A DNA stretch of 7,946 nucleotides from CAYPOY01 sp964412395. GTDB taxonomy: Bacteria > Chloroflexota > Anaerolineae > B4-G1. Positions 1 through 5,255 of the stretch are shown here, piece by piece (within the stretch, counting starts at the first letter, position 1; each line of letters starts with the position of its first letter). Under the pieces are notes generated by a model. It was not told the DNA's origin. It searched no databases and saw nothing but the letters and a program-made list of their open reading frames with translations. The DNA lies in contig CAYPOY010000243.1 in NCBI GenBank assembly GCA_964412395.1, positions 1-7,946 on the forward strand, written 5' to 3'. The translations under genes and the position numbers were made by a program.

Positions 1-48
1 ATCCTCACACCCGGCGCAATTGCATACCGACCGTGCTAAAACTAGCAG

Positions 49-98
49 ATAGGGTCTCCTATGTTGCTAAACCGCAAACGTAAAACATAAAACACAAT
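49..98. repeat. Short degenerate A-rich tandem repeat (period 7) and small hairpin
   Basis: Between about 70 and 98 the plus strand carries degenerate heptamers of the form CGTAAAA, CATAAAA, CACAATC. Just before them, ATAGG (49-53) and CCTAT (58-62) could form a 5-bp hairpin. Nothing coding is convincing here. The repeat style matches the other short-period arrays in this window at 3085-3112 and 7722-7821. It is probably intergenic filler; any function is unknown. Confidence 0.4.
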
Positions 99-147
99 CC
101 CGCCCCCCCTCCCCCCTCCACCTTCCATCCCCCATCCTCCCCCCTCC
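99..147 (-). other. G-run-rich purine tract just after the LCP stop codon; possible G-quadruplex
   Basis: On the minus strand, the coding strand of the neighbouring LCP gene, this stretch is almost all purine. It contains G runs of about 6, 5, 6, 7 and 3 bases (plus-strand C runs at 139-144, 129-133, 111-116, 103-109 and 99-101). It starts immediately after the TGA stop at 148-150, so it would be the first part of the mRNA 3' end. Four or more runs of three or more G with short loops meet the usual G-quadruplex pattern. It could slow polymerase or stabilise the message end. No U-tract terminator is visible. Confidence 0.5.
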
Positions 148-1710
148 TCACGGGCTGCGGCAGGTCTGGTAGTCGGCACCGATGATGAGACGATACGACA
201 CTCCCCTGTTGGGATCGGGCGCGGAGATGACATTCTCGGCCGAGACGTTAAACATCCACTGCAAATAGGGCACCCCGCTTCCCTTGGCCGTGGACGTGAA
301 GTCAATCAACTGCATCTGTGGATAGTCCCGCCGGTCAGGCTGGCCTATGACCGCGCCAAAGCCCTCGCGAAAAAGCCGGTCGGCCGCCAGTTGATCCCAA
401 CTCGCGTTGCCCGTCCCATTCCACACCTCCACCGCCTGAAGCGTCCGCCACAGCCGTCCCTCTGGCACCGGCCCCAGCGCCTCGCTCACCACCGGCCCAA
501 TCTCTTCCCAGTTGGGCAGGAAGACTGAGCCCCCTTTGGGCGTCGTCCAGGGAATGACGTGTTGATAGCCAATGTTGCGGAAGCGCACATTCTGCTCATC
601 GAGCCGGAAGGCCACCTCGGCCAGCATCACCACGTCGCCGAACTCCATGTCGGTGACGACCATACTCCGGAACTGGTCCCACAACTGAGGGATGCGGGGC
701 AGGAGATCGAGGCTGCGCGCTTTGCGCCAGATCGCTTGCAGCACCTGCTGTTGGCGTCGCTCGCGGGCGAAGGTGCTGGAGGTCCTGCGCGAGCGGGCAT
801 ACCAGAGCGCCGTCTCCCCGTCCATGTGGTGTACCCCCGGCTCCAGCACCTTGATGGGATACTCGCCGTTCTCGTCGGGATAGGGCCAGTGGTCCTGCAA
901 TCGGCAGTGCACCGGGATGTCCACGCCGCCCAGCGCGTCCACGATGCCGATGAAGCCATCGAAGTCGGTGCGTACATAATGGTTCACCGGGATGCCCAGA
1001 TTGTAGAGCAGCGTCTGCTGAAGTAGAGCCGGCCCCCCGCCTTCGTAGCCGTACAGCTCCCCGTACATATCGGCGAAGTTGATGCGGCCCATACGGAAAC
1101 CGGGGATGTAAACGTATAGATCACGGGGGATGGAGAGCACCGTCACCGCCGGCACCAGCGGCTGGACGGAGACGACCTGGACGACATCGGTGTGCCAGTC
1201 GCTCCAATCCGGGCGCCGGTCGCTCCCCAGCACGACGATATTGATGGTGTCAGGAACCACTTCCGCCACCGGCACGGACGTGGGTACGGCGGTCGTGTCA
1301 GACAGGGTGGGCGTCACCCTGATCAACGCCGGTGTGGCAAGCGAGAAGAGAGTCGGTGTAGGTGTAGGTGTAGATGTGGGTGTAGGTGTAGCAGTAGAAA
1401 CTTCGGTAGGGGTAACAGCGGGGCTGGGAGTGAAGGCTTGGTCCTGAGCCTGCGACGAGCTCAGTCGAGTCGGCTCAGCCCGAAGGGTAGCCGTCGGATC
1501 AAGGGTCGGCACCGGCGTGAGGGTGGAAGATTCCGACGCAGGTACAGGTGTGGATATGACAGGCGGCGGCGTGGAGAGTGGGACAGTAGAGGCCAGAGTA
1601 GGCAGCACGAAAATGGAGGCAGGATCGCTGGTGCACAGCCACACGCCCAGTATCATCCCAAAGGTCACAAACACCAGGGCAATGATTATCACCCACTTAC
1701 CGCGTGCCAT
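148..1710 (-). CDS. Membrane-anchored LytR-CpsA-Psr (LCP) family protein with C-terminal LytR_C domain
   Basis: LCP proteins transfer undecaprenyl-linked glycopolymers onto peptidoglycan or protein outside the membrane. The product is 520 residues. Residues 7-26 form a membrane anchor, and about 30-155 form a Ser/Thr/Pro linker rich in TP repeats. The LCP domain spans about 156-412, with VLGSDRR (160-166), SIPRDLYVYIP (193-203), GRINFADMYG (208-217), DALGGVDI (258-265) and ALWYARSRR (301-309) followed by RRQQQVLQAI. A LytR_C domain begins near 425 (AVEVWNGTG). The ATG at 1708-1710 is chosen because GGAAGAAG lies just upstream; ATGs at 1726-1728 and 1771-1773 lack a ribosome site. Odd points are WHTD where many members have an Arg before TD, and STFAR where SDFDR is common after the YAR motif. 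These may be subfamily traits. The gene is divergent from the redoxin gene. The family call is secure; the polymer handled is unknown. Confidence 0.93.
   Translation of the reverse strand: MARGKWVIIIALVFVTFGMILGVWLCTSDPASIFVLPTLASTVPLSTPPPVISTPVPASESSTLTPVPTLDPTATLRAEPTRLSSSQAQDQAFTPSPAVTPTEVSTATPTPTSTPTPTPTLFSLATPALIRVTPTLSDTTAVPTSVPVAEVVPDTINIVVLGSDRRPDWSDWHTDVVQVVSVQPLVPAVTVLSIPRDLYVYIPGFRMGRINFADMYGELYGYEGGGPALLQQTLLYNLGIPVNHYVRTDFDGFIGIVDALGGVDIPVHCRLQDHWPYPDENGEYPIKVLEPGVHHMDGETALWYARSRRTSSTFARERRQQQVLQAIWRKARSLDLLPRIPQLWDQFRSMVVTDMEFGDVVMLAEVAFRLDEQNVRFRNIGYQHVIPWTTPKGGSVFLPNWEEIGPVVSEALGPVPEGRLWRTLQAVEVWNGTGNASWDQLAADRLFREGFGAVIGQPDRRDYPQMQLIDFTSTAKGSGVPYLQWMFNVSAENVISAPDPNRGVSYRLIIGADYQTCRSP
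1355..1390 (-). repeat. Hexamer tandem repeat coding Thr-Pro units
   Basis: Six hexamer units lie in tandem: GGTGTA five times and GATGTG once on the plus strand. On the coding strand they read TACACC and encode alternating Thr and Pro (one Ser) in the LCP linker, about residues 107-119. The repeat is in frame with the codons, so copy-number changes would alter linker length without breaking the gene. Confidence 0.75.
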
Positions 1711-1881
1711 TTTGACTTCTTCCCGCATCAGATTACGCCGCCCGCTCCACAATTCGAAATGAGAAAGCCACACCTCTTACCACGTTGTGTCCCCATTCTA
1801 ATCCCATCGCAAATATAACGCAACCCCGATGGTCAGTAGATAACGGCCAACCGCTAACAGCCGGTGCAGGCACAATCGCAA

Positions 1882-1910
1882 TTGACAAACTAACGAAGAC
1901 ATGATAGGCT
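1882..1910 (+). promoter_or_regulatory. Candidate sigma-70-type promoter for the redoxin gene
   Basis: A perfect TTGACA (1882-1887) is followed after 17 bases by TAGGCT (1905-1910), a weak -10 box with three of six consensus bases. An AT-rich stretch follows. It lies 27 bases before the ATG at 1938 in the gap between the divergent LCP and redoxin genes. A TATATT on the minus strand around 1812-1817 could belong to the LCP promoter, but no clear -35 box was found for it. Confidence 0.4.
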
Positions 1911-1937
1911 TTATTTAATAAGAGAAGAGTCAAGGAT

Positions 1938-3089
1938 ATGAATCAAGGAATTTCCCACCGCACATGGGCCATCCTGGGCATCGGTGTCGCTACTATCGCC
2001 GGATTGGGGCTGTTGCTGGCGTTCCTGGGGCGCGGGCCAGGCGAGCCGGCCCCGATGATAACCTCAGCAATCGCCACACCATCCGGAGATATGACCACCT
2101 CAGCAACCCCCACCCCATCCGACGACCCGGTCGTGGCTAGCGTCGCCGGTCGCCCCATCAGATACTCCCTCTGGTTGGAGGCGGTCTTGCTCGACCAGGT
2201 CATGAGCGAACTGGCCGGGCAGCCAGTTCCCGCGCCCGACGAAACGCTACAGCGGTTGATCAACGAAGAATTGGTACTGCAGGCCATCCCACCAGAACAG
2301 AAACCGACGGCGAATCAGATCGAGGCGCGGATCGCCGCGTTGGAGCAGACCTGGGGGGTGGACAACGCCGCCGTGGTGACAGCGCTGGAGGAGGTGGGGC
2401 TTACCCGAACAGCGTTCGAGCGGGCAGTCGGCCGGTTGCTGACGGTGCAGGCAGGACTGGAGATATTGCAGAGCCAGGGGCACGATACCAAAGCCTGGCT
2501 GGAGAAGCAGCATTACAGCGCCGAAATCCAGATTTTCGAGAGCGTAGCAACGCCAGCCTTCTCTGGCGCTCAGTCGCCAGTCGCAACGCCGTTTGCGTCA
2601 CCTCTTCCTGCTCCCGCCACCGAGACCCCTTCTCCTACCCCGGCCCCCACGATTCCCGAAGTCGCCCCCAACTTCACCCTCGAGCGGGCTGGCGGTGGTA
2701 CGCTCACACTCACAGGGCAGTTGGCCGAGGGACCGGTGGTGCTGGTCTTTTTCCGGAGAGGCGGTTGAAGGCCCGACCCGCAACTCGTGGAGTTGCAGAG
2801 TCAGTACGCAGTATTCCAGGAGGCCGGAGCAGAGGTGATCGCGCTGGCGGTTGCATCAGTTGAATCGGTGGAAGGATGGTGCCAGAGCGCAAAGATTAGC
2901 TATCCCATGCTGGCCGACCCCACACATCAAGTCGCCGAGGCCTACGGCGTGTACAACTTGCTGGGCGATGGCCTCGCTGCACCGGCCGTGTTCGTCATTG
3001 ATACGGACGGACGCATCGTATGGGGCCACATCGACCAGCGCCCCGGCGACCGGTCCAGCGTCCAGACGATCCTGGAAAAACTGCCGTAA
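1938..3089 (+). CDS. Anchored SurA-like/peroxiredoxin fusion with in-frame TGA at the catalytic Cys position (candidate selenoprotein)
   Basis: Read through the TGA at 2766-2768, the product has 383 residues. Residues 11-30 form a membrane anchor, followed by a Thr/Pro/Ser linker. About 64-200 resembles the SurA/PrsA N-terminal chaperone domain (VVASVAGRPI, LINEELVLQAI). A second TP linker (203-240) follows, then an AhpC/TSA redoxin domain (about 241-383) with APNFTL, GPVVLVFFRRGG, QLVELQSQY, AGAEVIAL and APAVFVIDTDGRIVW. The two halves are in the same frame with no indel. The TGA is codon 277, aligned with the peroxidatic Cys of FYRGxWC motifs. The N-terminal half has no Cys; the only Cys of the protein is residue 315. 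Read with a normal stop, it gives a 276-residue product lacking the redoxin core (1938-2768), plus an orphan GTG-initiated tail (2787-3089) without a ribosome site. Selenocysteine is inferred; a nonsense mutation or base error is the alternative. AAGGA sits very close to the ATG. Confidence 0.75.
2766..2796 (+). promoter_or_regulatory. UGA codon with downstream SECIS-like hairpin
   Basis: After TGA (2766-2768), an 11-base spacer leads into a perfect 7-bp stem: GCAACTC (2780-2786), loop GTG (2787-2789), GAGTTGC (2790-2796). The GU of the loop lies 19-20 bases after the UGA. In the E. coli fdhF SECIS the loop GU lies at nearly the same distance. Bacterial SelB binds such hairpins to place selenocysteine. 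The triloop is smaller than typical, and no bulged U is seen. The stem also encodes QLVEL, a conserved peroxiredoxin segment, so chance pairing is possible. Confidence 0.45.
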
Positions 3090-3112
3090 TTCGTAAATTC
3101 GTAAATTCGTAG
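3085..3112 (+). repeat. Octamer tandem repeat ATTCGTAA, about 3.5 copies
   Basis: Three adjacent octamers (ATTCGTAA, ATTCGTAA, ATTCGTAG at 3089-3112) follow a partial copy CGTA at 3085-3088. The array overlaps the TAA stop of the redoxin gene and fills most of the 32-base gap to the methyltransferase ATG. It has the same period as the larger array at 7722-7821. Similar short-period arrays are common between genes in some Chloroflexota and cyanobacteria. Confidence 0.8.
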
Positions 3113-3121
3113 AAACGGATA

Positions 3122-3733
3122 ATGGGCGCAGACAGTACCGCCGCCACTTACGACTACATCGCCACCCGTTACGCAGCACGAGCGACGTACCCGCTGGAGC
3201 AGGAACTGGTGCGCTTCAGGCAAATGGTGCCGACCGACGGGCTGGTGCTCGACGTGGGATGCGGGCCGGGGCAGTACGCCCGGGCACTGGAGGCACGAGG
3301 ACTGCGCGTCGTGGGCCTCGATCTCTCGCTGGGCATGCTTCGCCAGGCGCAGGCAACCGATACGGGCCGATTGGTGTATGCCGATATGCGCCGTCTCCCC
3401 GTCGCCGATGAGTGGACCGACGGCTGCTTCGCTTGCGCCTCGCTGCTGCACCTGCCCCGAGCCCTGGCCCCCCAGGCGCTTTTAGAGTTTCGCCGTGTGC
3501 TGCATCCTGGCGGCGCGCTTTACGTCGGCGTGAAAGAAGGGGAGGGGGAAGAATGGGTGGTCGACCAGGAAGGTCAGATGCGTTTCTTCGCCTACTATCG
3601 GCTGGAGGAGATTGACCGGCTGATCGAAACAGCAGGATTCGAGATCGTGGATGGTTGGATCAACCCGCCGGGGAAAGGCCAGCGCCACAACTGGCTGAAC
3701 CGGTTTGCAATGGCACGCACTTGCGGACGCTGA
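3122..3733 (+). CDS. Class I SAM-dependent methyltransferase
   Basis: The 203-residue product has the Rossmann-type fold motifs of the Methyltransf_11/25 group. Motif I is VLDVGCGPG (42-50), which binds S-adenosylmethionine. The acidic residue for the ribose is in VGLDLS (64-69). ADMRRLP (87-93) corresponds to the adenine-contacting loop, and RRVLHPGGALYVGV (124-137) is the usual strand after helix D/E. The N-terminus (YDYIATRYAAR) is typical of small-molecule methyltransferases, but the substrate cannot be read from sequence. The ATG at 3122 has only a weak GGAT upstream. It lies 32 bases after the redoxin stop across the octamer repeat, so co-transcription with the redoxin gene is plausible. 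Its last codons contain the promoter of the next module. Confidence 0.9.
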   Translation: MGADSTAATYDYIATRYAARATYPLEQELVRFRQMVPTDGLVLDVGCGPGQYARALEARGLRVVGLDLSLGMLRQAQATDTGRLVYADMRRLPVADEWTDGCFACASLLHLPRALAPQALLEFRRVLHPGGALYVGVKEGEGEEWVVDQEGQMRFFAYYRLEEIDRLIETAGFEIVDGWINPPGKGQRHNWLNRFAMARTCGR

Positions 3734-3756
3734 AAGGGTGAAGTATAATCTGATCA
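3721..3756 (+). promoter_or_regulatory. Promoter of the toxin-antitoxin module
   Basis: TTGCGG (3721-3726) and a perfect TATAAT (3744-3749) are separated by 17 bases. They overlap the last codons of the methyltransferase gene and lie 45 bases before the antitoxin ATG. The palindrome TGATCA (3751-3756) directly after the -10 box sits in a larger imperfect dyad. It could be an operator, since type II antitoxins often repress their own promoter; that part is inference. Confidence 0.6.
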
Positions 3757-3794
3757 AGATGAACAGAAGGGACAAGCGGAAAGGAGCGCGAGCA

Positions 3795-4016
3795 ATGGTG
3801 ACAAAACTCCTTGAGAAAGCATTTGTCGAGGCTTCCAAACTCTCCGAGCGGGACCAGGGCATACTTGCCACTTGGATACTCGAAGAACTCGCTTCTGAGC
3901 AACGCTGGGAAAAAGCCTTCGCTGCCTCCGACAGCGTGCTCGCTAAGTTGGCCGATGAGGCGCTCATCGAGCATCACGAAGGCTGGACTCAAGCACTTGA
4001 TCCAGATAGACTGTGA
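3795..4016 (+). CDS. Antitoxin component of a type II toxin-antitoxin module
   Basis: This 73-residue acidic protein would bind and neutralise the toxin encoded next to it. The start is set by AAGGAG (3781-3786), 8 bases before the ATG at 3795; an in-frame ATG at 3705 lies inside the methyltransferase gene and has no ribosome site. The sequence (KLLEKAFVEASKL, SERDQGILATWILEEL, RWEKAFA, LADEALIEH) is helical and matches a small antitoxin family seen in cyanobacteria and Chloroflexota, recognised by pattern and not by search. No obvious N-terminal DNA-binding motif is visible. Its stop overlaps the toxin start by 4 bases (GTGA), which suggests translational coupling. The antitoxin role rests mainly on this pairing. 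Confidence 0.8.
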   Translation: MVTKLLEKAFVEASKLSERDQGILATWILEELASEQRWEKAFAASDSVLAKLADEALIEHHEGWTQALDPDRL

Positions 4017-4282
4017 TATCCCACACGACGGGGCGTTTCCGCAAAGCATTCGAGCACTTACCTCAGCAGACTCAGCGTCAAGCCAGAGAAGCGTACAAGC
4101 TTTTTCGTCAGAACCCGTATCATCCAAGCCTGCATTTCAAGCAAGTTCATCCAATGAGGCCGATCTGCTCAATTCGGATCAGTATTGATTATCGTGCGCT
4201 CGGGGTTCGCGATGGAGATGAAATTGTTTGGTTCTGGATCGGTTCACACGCAGACTACGACAAGTTGATCTCTCGGCTATAG
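4013..4282 (+). CDS. RelE/ParE-family toxin
   Basis: This 89-residue basic protein has the fold signature of the RelE/ParE superfamily. RFRKAFEHLPQQTQRQAREA (9-28) gives the N-terminal helices. NPYHPSLHFKQVHP (34-47) leads into the sheet, and SIRISIDYRALGVRDGDEI (53-71) and VWFWIGSHADYDKLI (72-86) give the core strands and C-terminal motif. RelE members cleave mRNA on the ribosome and ParE members poison gyrase; the residues here do not decide between these. The HADYDKL ending is common in RelE-like toxins of this subgroup. The start is GTG at 4013, overlapping the antitoxin TGA by 4 bases, so the pair is one operon from the promoter at 3721-3749. The gene looks intact. Confidence 0.88.
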   Translation: MISHTTGRFRKAFEHLPQQTQRQAREAYKLFRQNPYHPSLHFKQVHPMRPICSIRISIDYRALGVRDGDEIVWFWIGSHADYDKLISRL

Positions 4283-4398
4283 CGTGAGATTGGTACGCCA
4301 CTGCCAGGAGCTGCCGTGGACAGCGTCTCTTTCGTCGGCTGAGGCGATAAGCGCATCATTCAGGCGCACGGCGTGTTGTAGTGACAGGAGTGTTGGGG
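4283..4398. other. Intergenic gap after the toxin gene
   Basis: This 116-base gap carries no convincing gene, RNA or terminator. A weak inverted repeat (CCAC and GTGG around 4299-4320) has mismatches and no U tract. An in-frame GTG at 4381 could extend the next gene but lacks a ribosome site; AGGAG at 4386-4390 points to the ATG at 4399 instead. Confidence 0.4.
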
Positions 4399-5064
4399 AT
4401 GGATCCAGGTACGGTCACGGTCATCGGACTGTGTGTGTTCTTGACGCTGTGGTACGGCGCGGGGCACCTGGTTAACCGCCGCCGTGGGCAGCGCCTCTTT
4501 CGTTGGCTGGAGGGGGGGCTGGACGTGCTGGGGGGTGGGAAGGAGGCCGGCTGGATCGGATCGCCCGCCTCCGGCGCTCGCATCAACGTCATCCACGCGG
4601 CCCCGCCGTTCCGATGGTTGGAGATCACCCTGCTGCTGGAGAACCGTGAGGTTCCGCCACTATGGCTGTTTGACCGCTTGCGCGGCAAGCAAGATTGGCT
4701 TATAATAAAAGCGACACTGCGCTCGCCACGCCGGGGGGAGGTGGAGGTGAGCCCGACCAGGCGCAGTGCCCTGGGCCTGCCGAAGGGAAAGGCCGCTCAT
4801 CGCCAGGAGCAACCCTGGACACGGCAAGAGGGACCGCACGGGTTAGCCGTGGCGTATCAGGGGCCCGGCGTTCAACGGCAGGTGACGACATTGGAGCCCT
4901 GGCTGGAAACCTACGGTGCGCACCTGCACCGCTTTGCCTGGCGCAAGACCGACCCGCACATCCAATTGCAGATGAAAGTGGCCGGGCTGCTTGCTACATC
5001 CAGCGAGACTTTCCTGGCGGACTTCCAGACTGCGGTGGGAGGAGCGAAGCACGTTAACAGTTAG
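4399..5064 (+). CDS. Unrecognised membrane-anchored protein
   Basis: The 221-residue product is not a family I can name. Residues about 4-22 (TVTVIGLCVFLTLWYGAGHL) form one membrane segment, followed by basic NRRRGQR, so the rest is probably cytoplasmic. The soluble part has a conserved-looking feel: RWLEGGLDVLG, GWIGSPASGARI, RWLEITLLLENREVPPLWL and, near the C-terminus, HLHRFAWRKTDPHIQLQMKVAG. Codon use (G/C in third positions) supports this frame. The start is ATG 4399, with AGGAG 8 bases upstream. The stretch WLIIKA is encoded by unusually AT-rich codons that create a promoter-like TATAAT at 4701-4706. There is no sign of an enzyme motif. It lies alone between the toxin gene and cstA, on the same strand. 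Confidence 0.75.
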   Translation: MDPGTVTVIGLCVFLTLWYGAGHLVNRRRGQRLFRWLEGGLDVLGGGKEAGWIGSPASGARINVIHAAPPFRWLEITLLLENREVPPLWLFDRLRGKQDWLIIKATLRSPRRGEVEVSPTRRSALGLPKGKAAHRQEQPWTRQEGPHGLAVAYQGPGVQRQVTTLEPWLETYGAHLHRFAWRKTDPHIQLQMKVAGLLATSSETFLADFQTAVGGAKHVNS

Positions 5065-5102
5065 CAAAGGATATCCGTCTCACGCTGGTGGTGACCGCTG
5101 GT

Positions 5103-5177
5103 CGTCAGACTGACGGGATCTCAGCCTGGAAACTTGAACTTGTAGTGCACGTTATTCGGGGGCGAAAGGAGGTGCAC
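5103..5177 (+). promoter_or_regulatory. Dyad symmetries upstream of cstA (candidate operators)
   Basis: A near-perfect 13-base palindrome, CGTCAG-A-CTGACG (5103-5115), lies in the 191-base gap before cstA. Further on, the palindrome GTGCAC occurs twice (5145-5150 and 5172-5177), 27 bases apart start to start. The copies could bind a dimeric regulator or pair as a 6-bp hairpin with a 21-base loop. No strong -35/-10 pair was found; AT-rich TATTTA at 5212-5217 is a weak candidate -10 box. Regulation of cstA from here is inference. Confidence 0.3.
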
Positions 5178-5255
5178 GGGAAACGATTCAATACGCTCAA
5201 TATTCAGACAGTATTTAGCCATTGATTGTTTTCACACAAACAGGAGGCAAGAACG

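Noticed and set aside
34..62. Two small adjacent inverted repeats (TGCTA/TAGCA and ATAGG/CCTAT)
   Set aside because: The stems are only 5 bp with nothing around them to support a terminator or attachment site.
559..1026. Long plus-strand open frames inside the LCP gene (also 1192-1818)
   Set aside because: They are antisense shadows of a well-supported minus-strand gene, rich in Arg and His, with no recognisable motif.
2740..2800. Frameshift as the cause of the redoxin interruption
   Set aside because: Both sides of the TGA are in one frame, and neither other frame gives a CPxC-type motif through this stretch. A single in-frame TGA explains it without indels.
2787..3089. Separate 100-residue gene starting at GTG 2787
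   Set aside because: It is the same frame as the upstream redoxin sequence, starts in mid-domain and has no ribosome site. It is the C-terminal part of the 1938-3089 gene.
4695..5057. 120-residue plus-strand frame inside the unknown anchored gene
   Set aside because: Codon use and the AGGAG-supported start favour the 4399-5064 frame. This one is Gly/Arg/Pro-rich shadow sequence, although a promoter-like TATAAT lies near its start.
5065..5255. Possible tRNA or small RNA in the gap before cstA
   Set aside because: No acceptor stem, T-loop consensus (GGTTCRANYCC) or other RNA signature could be found.
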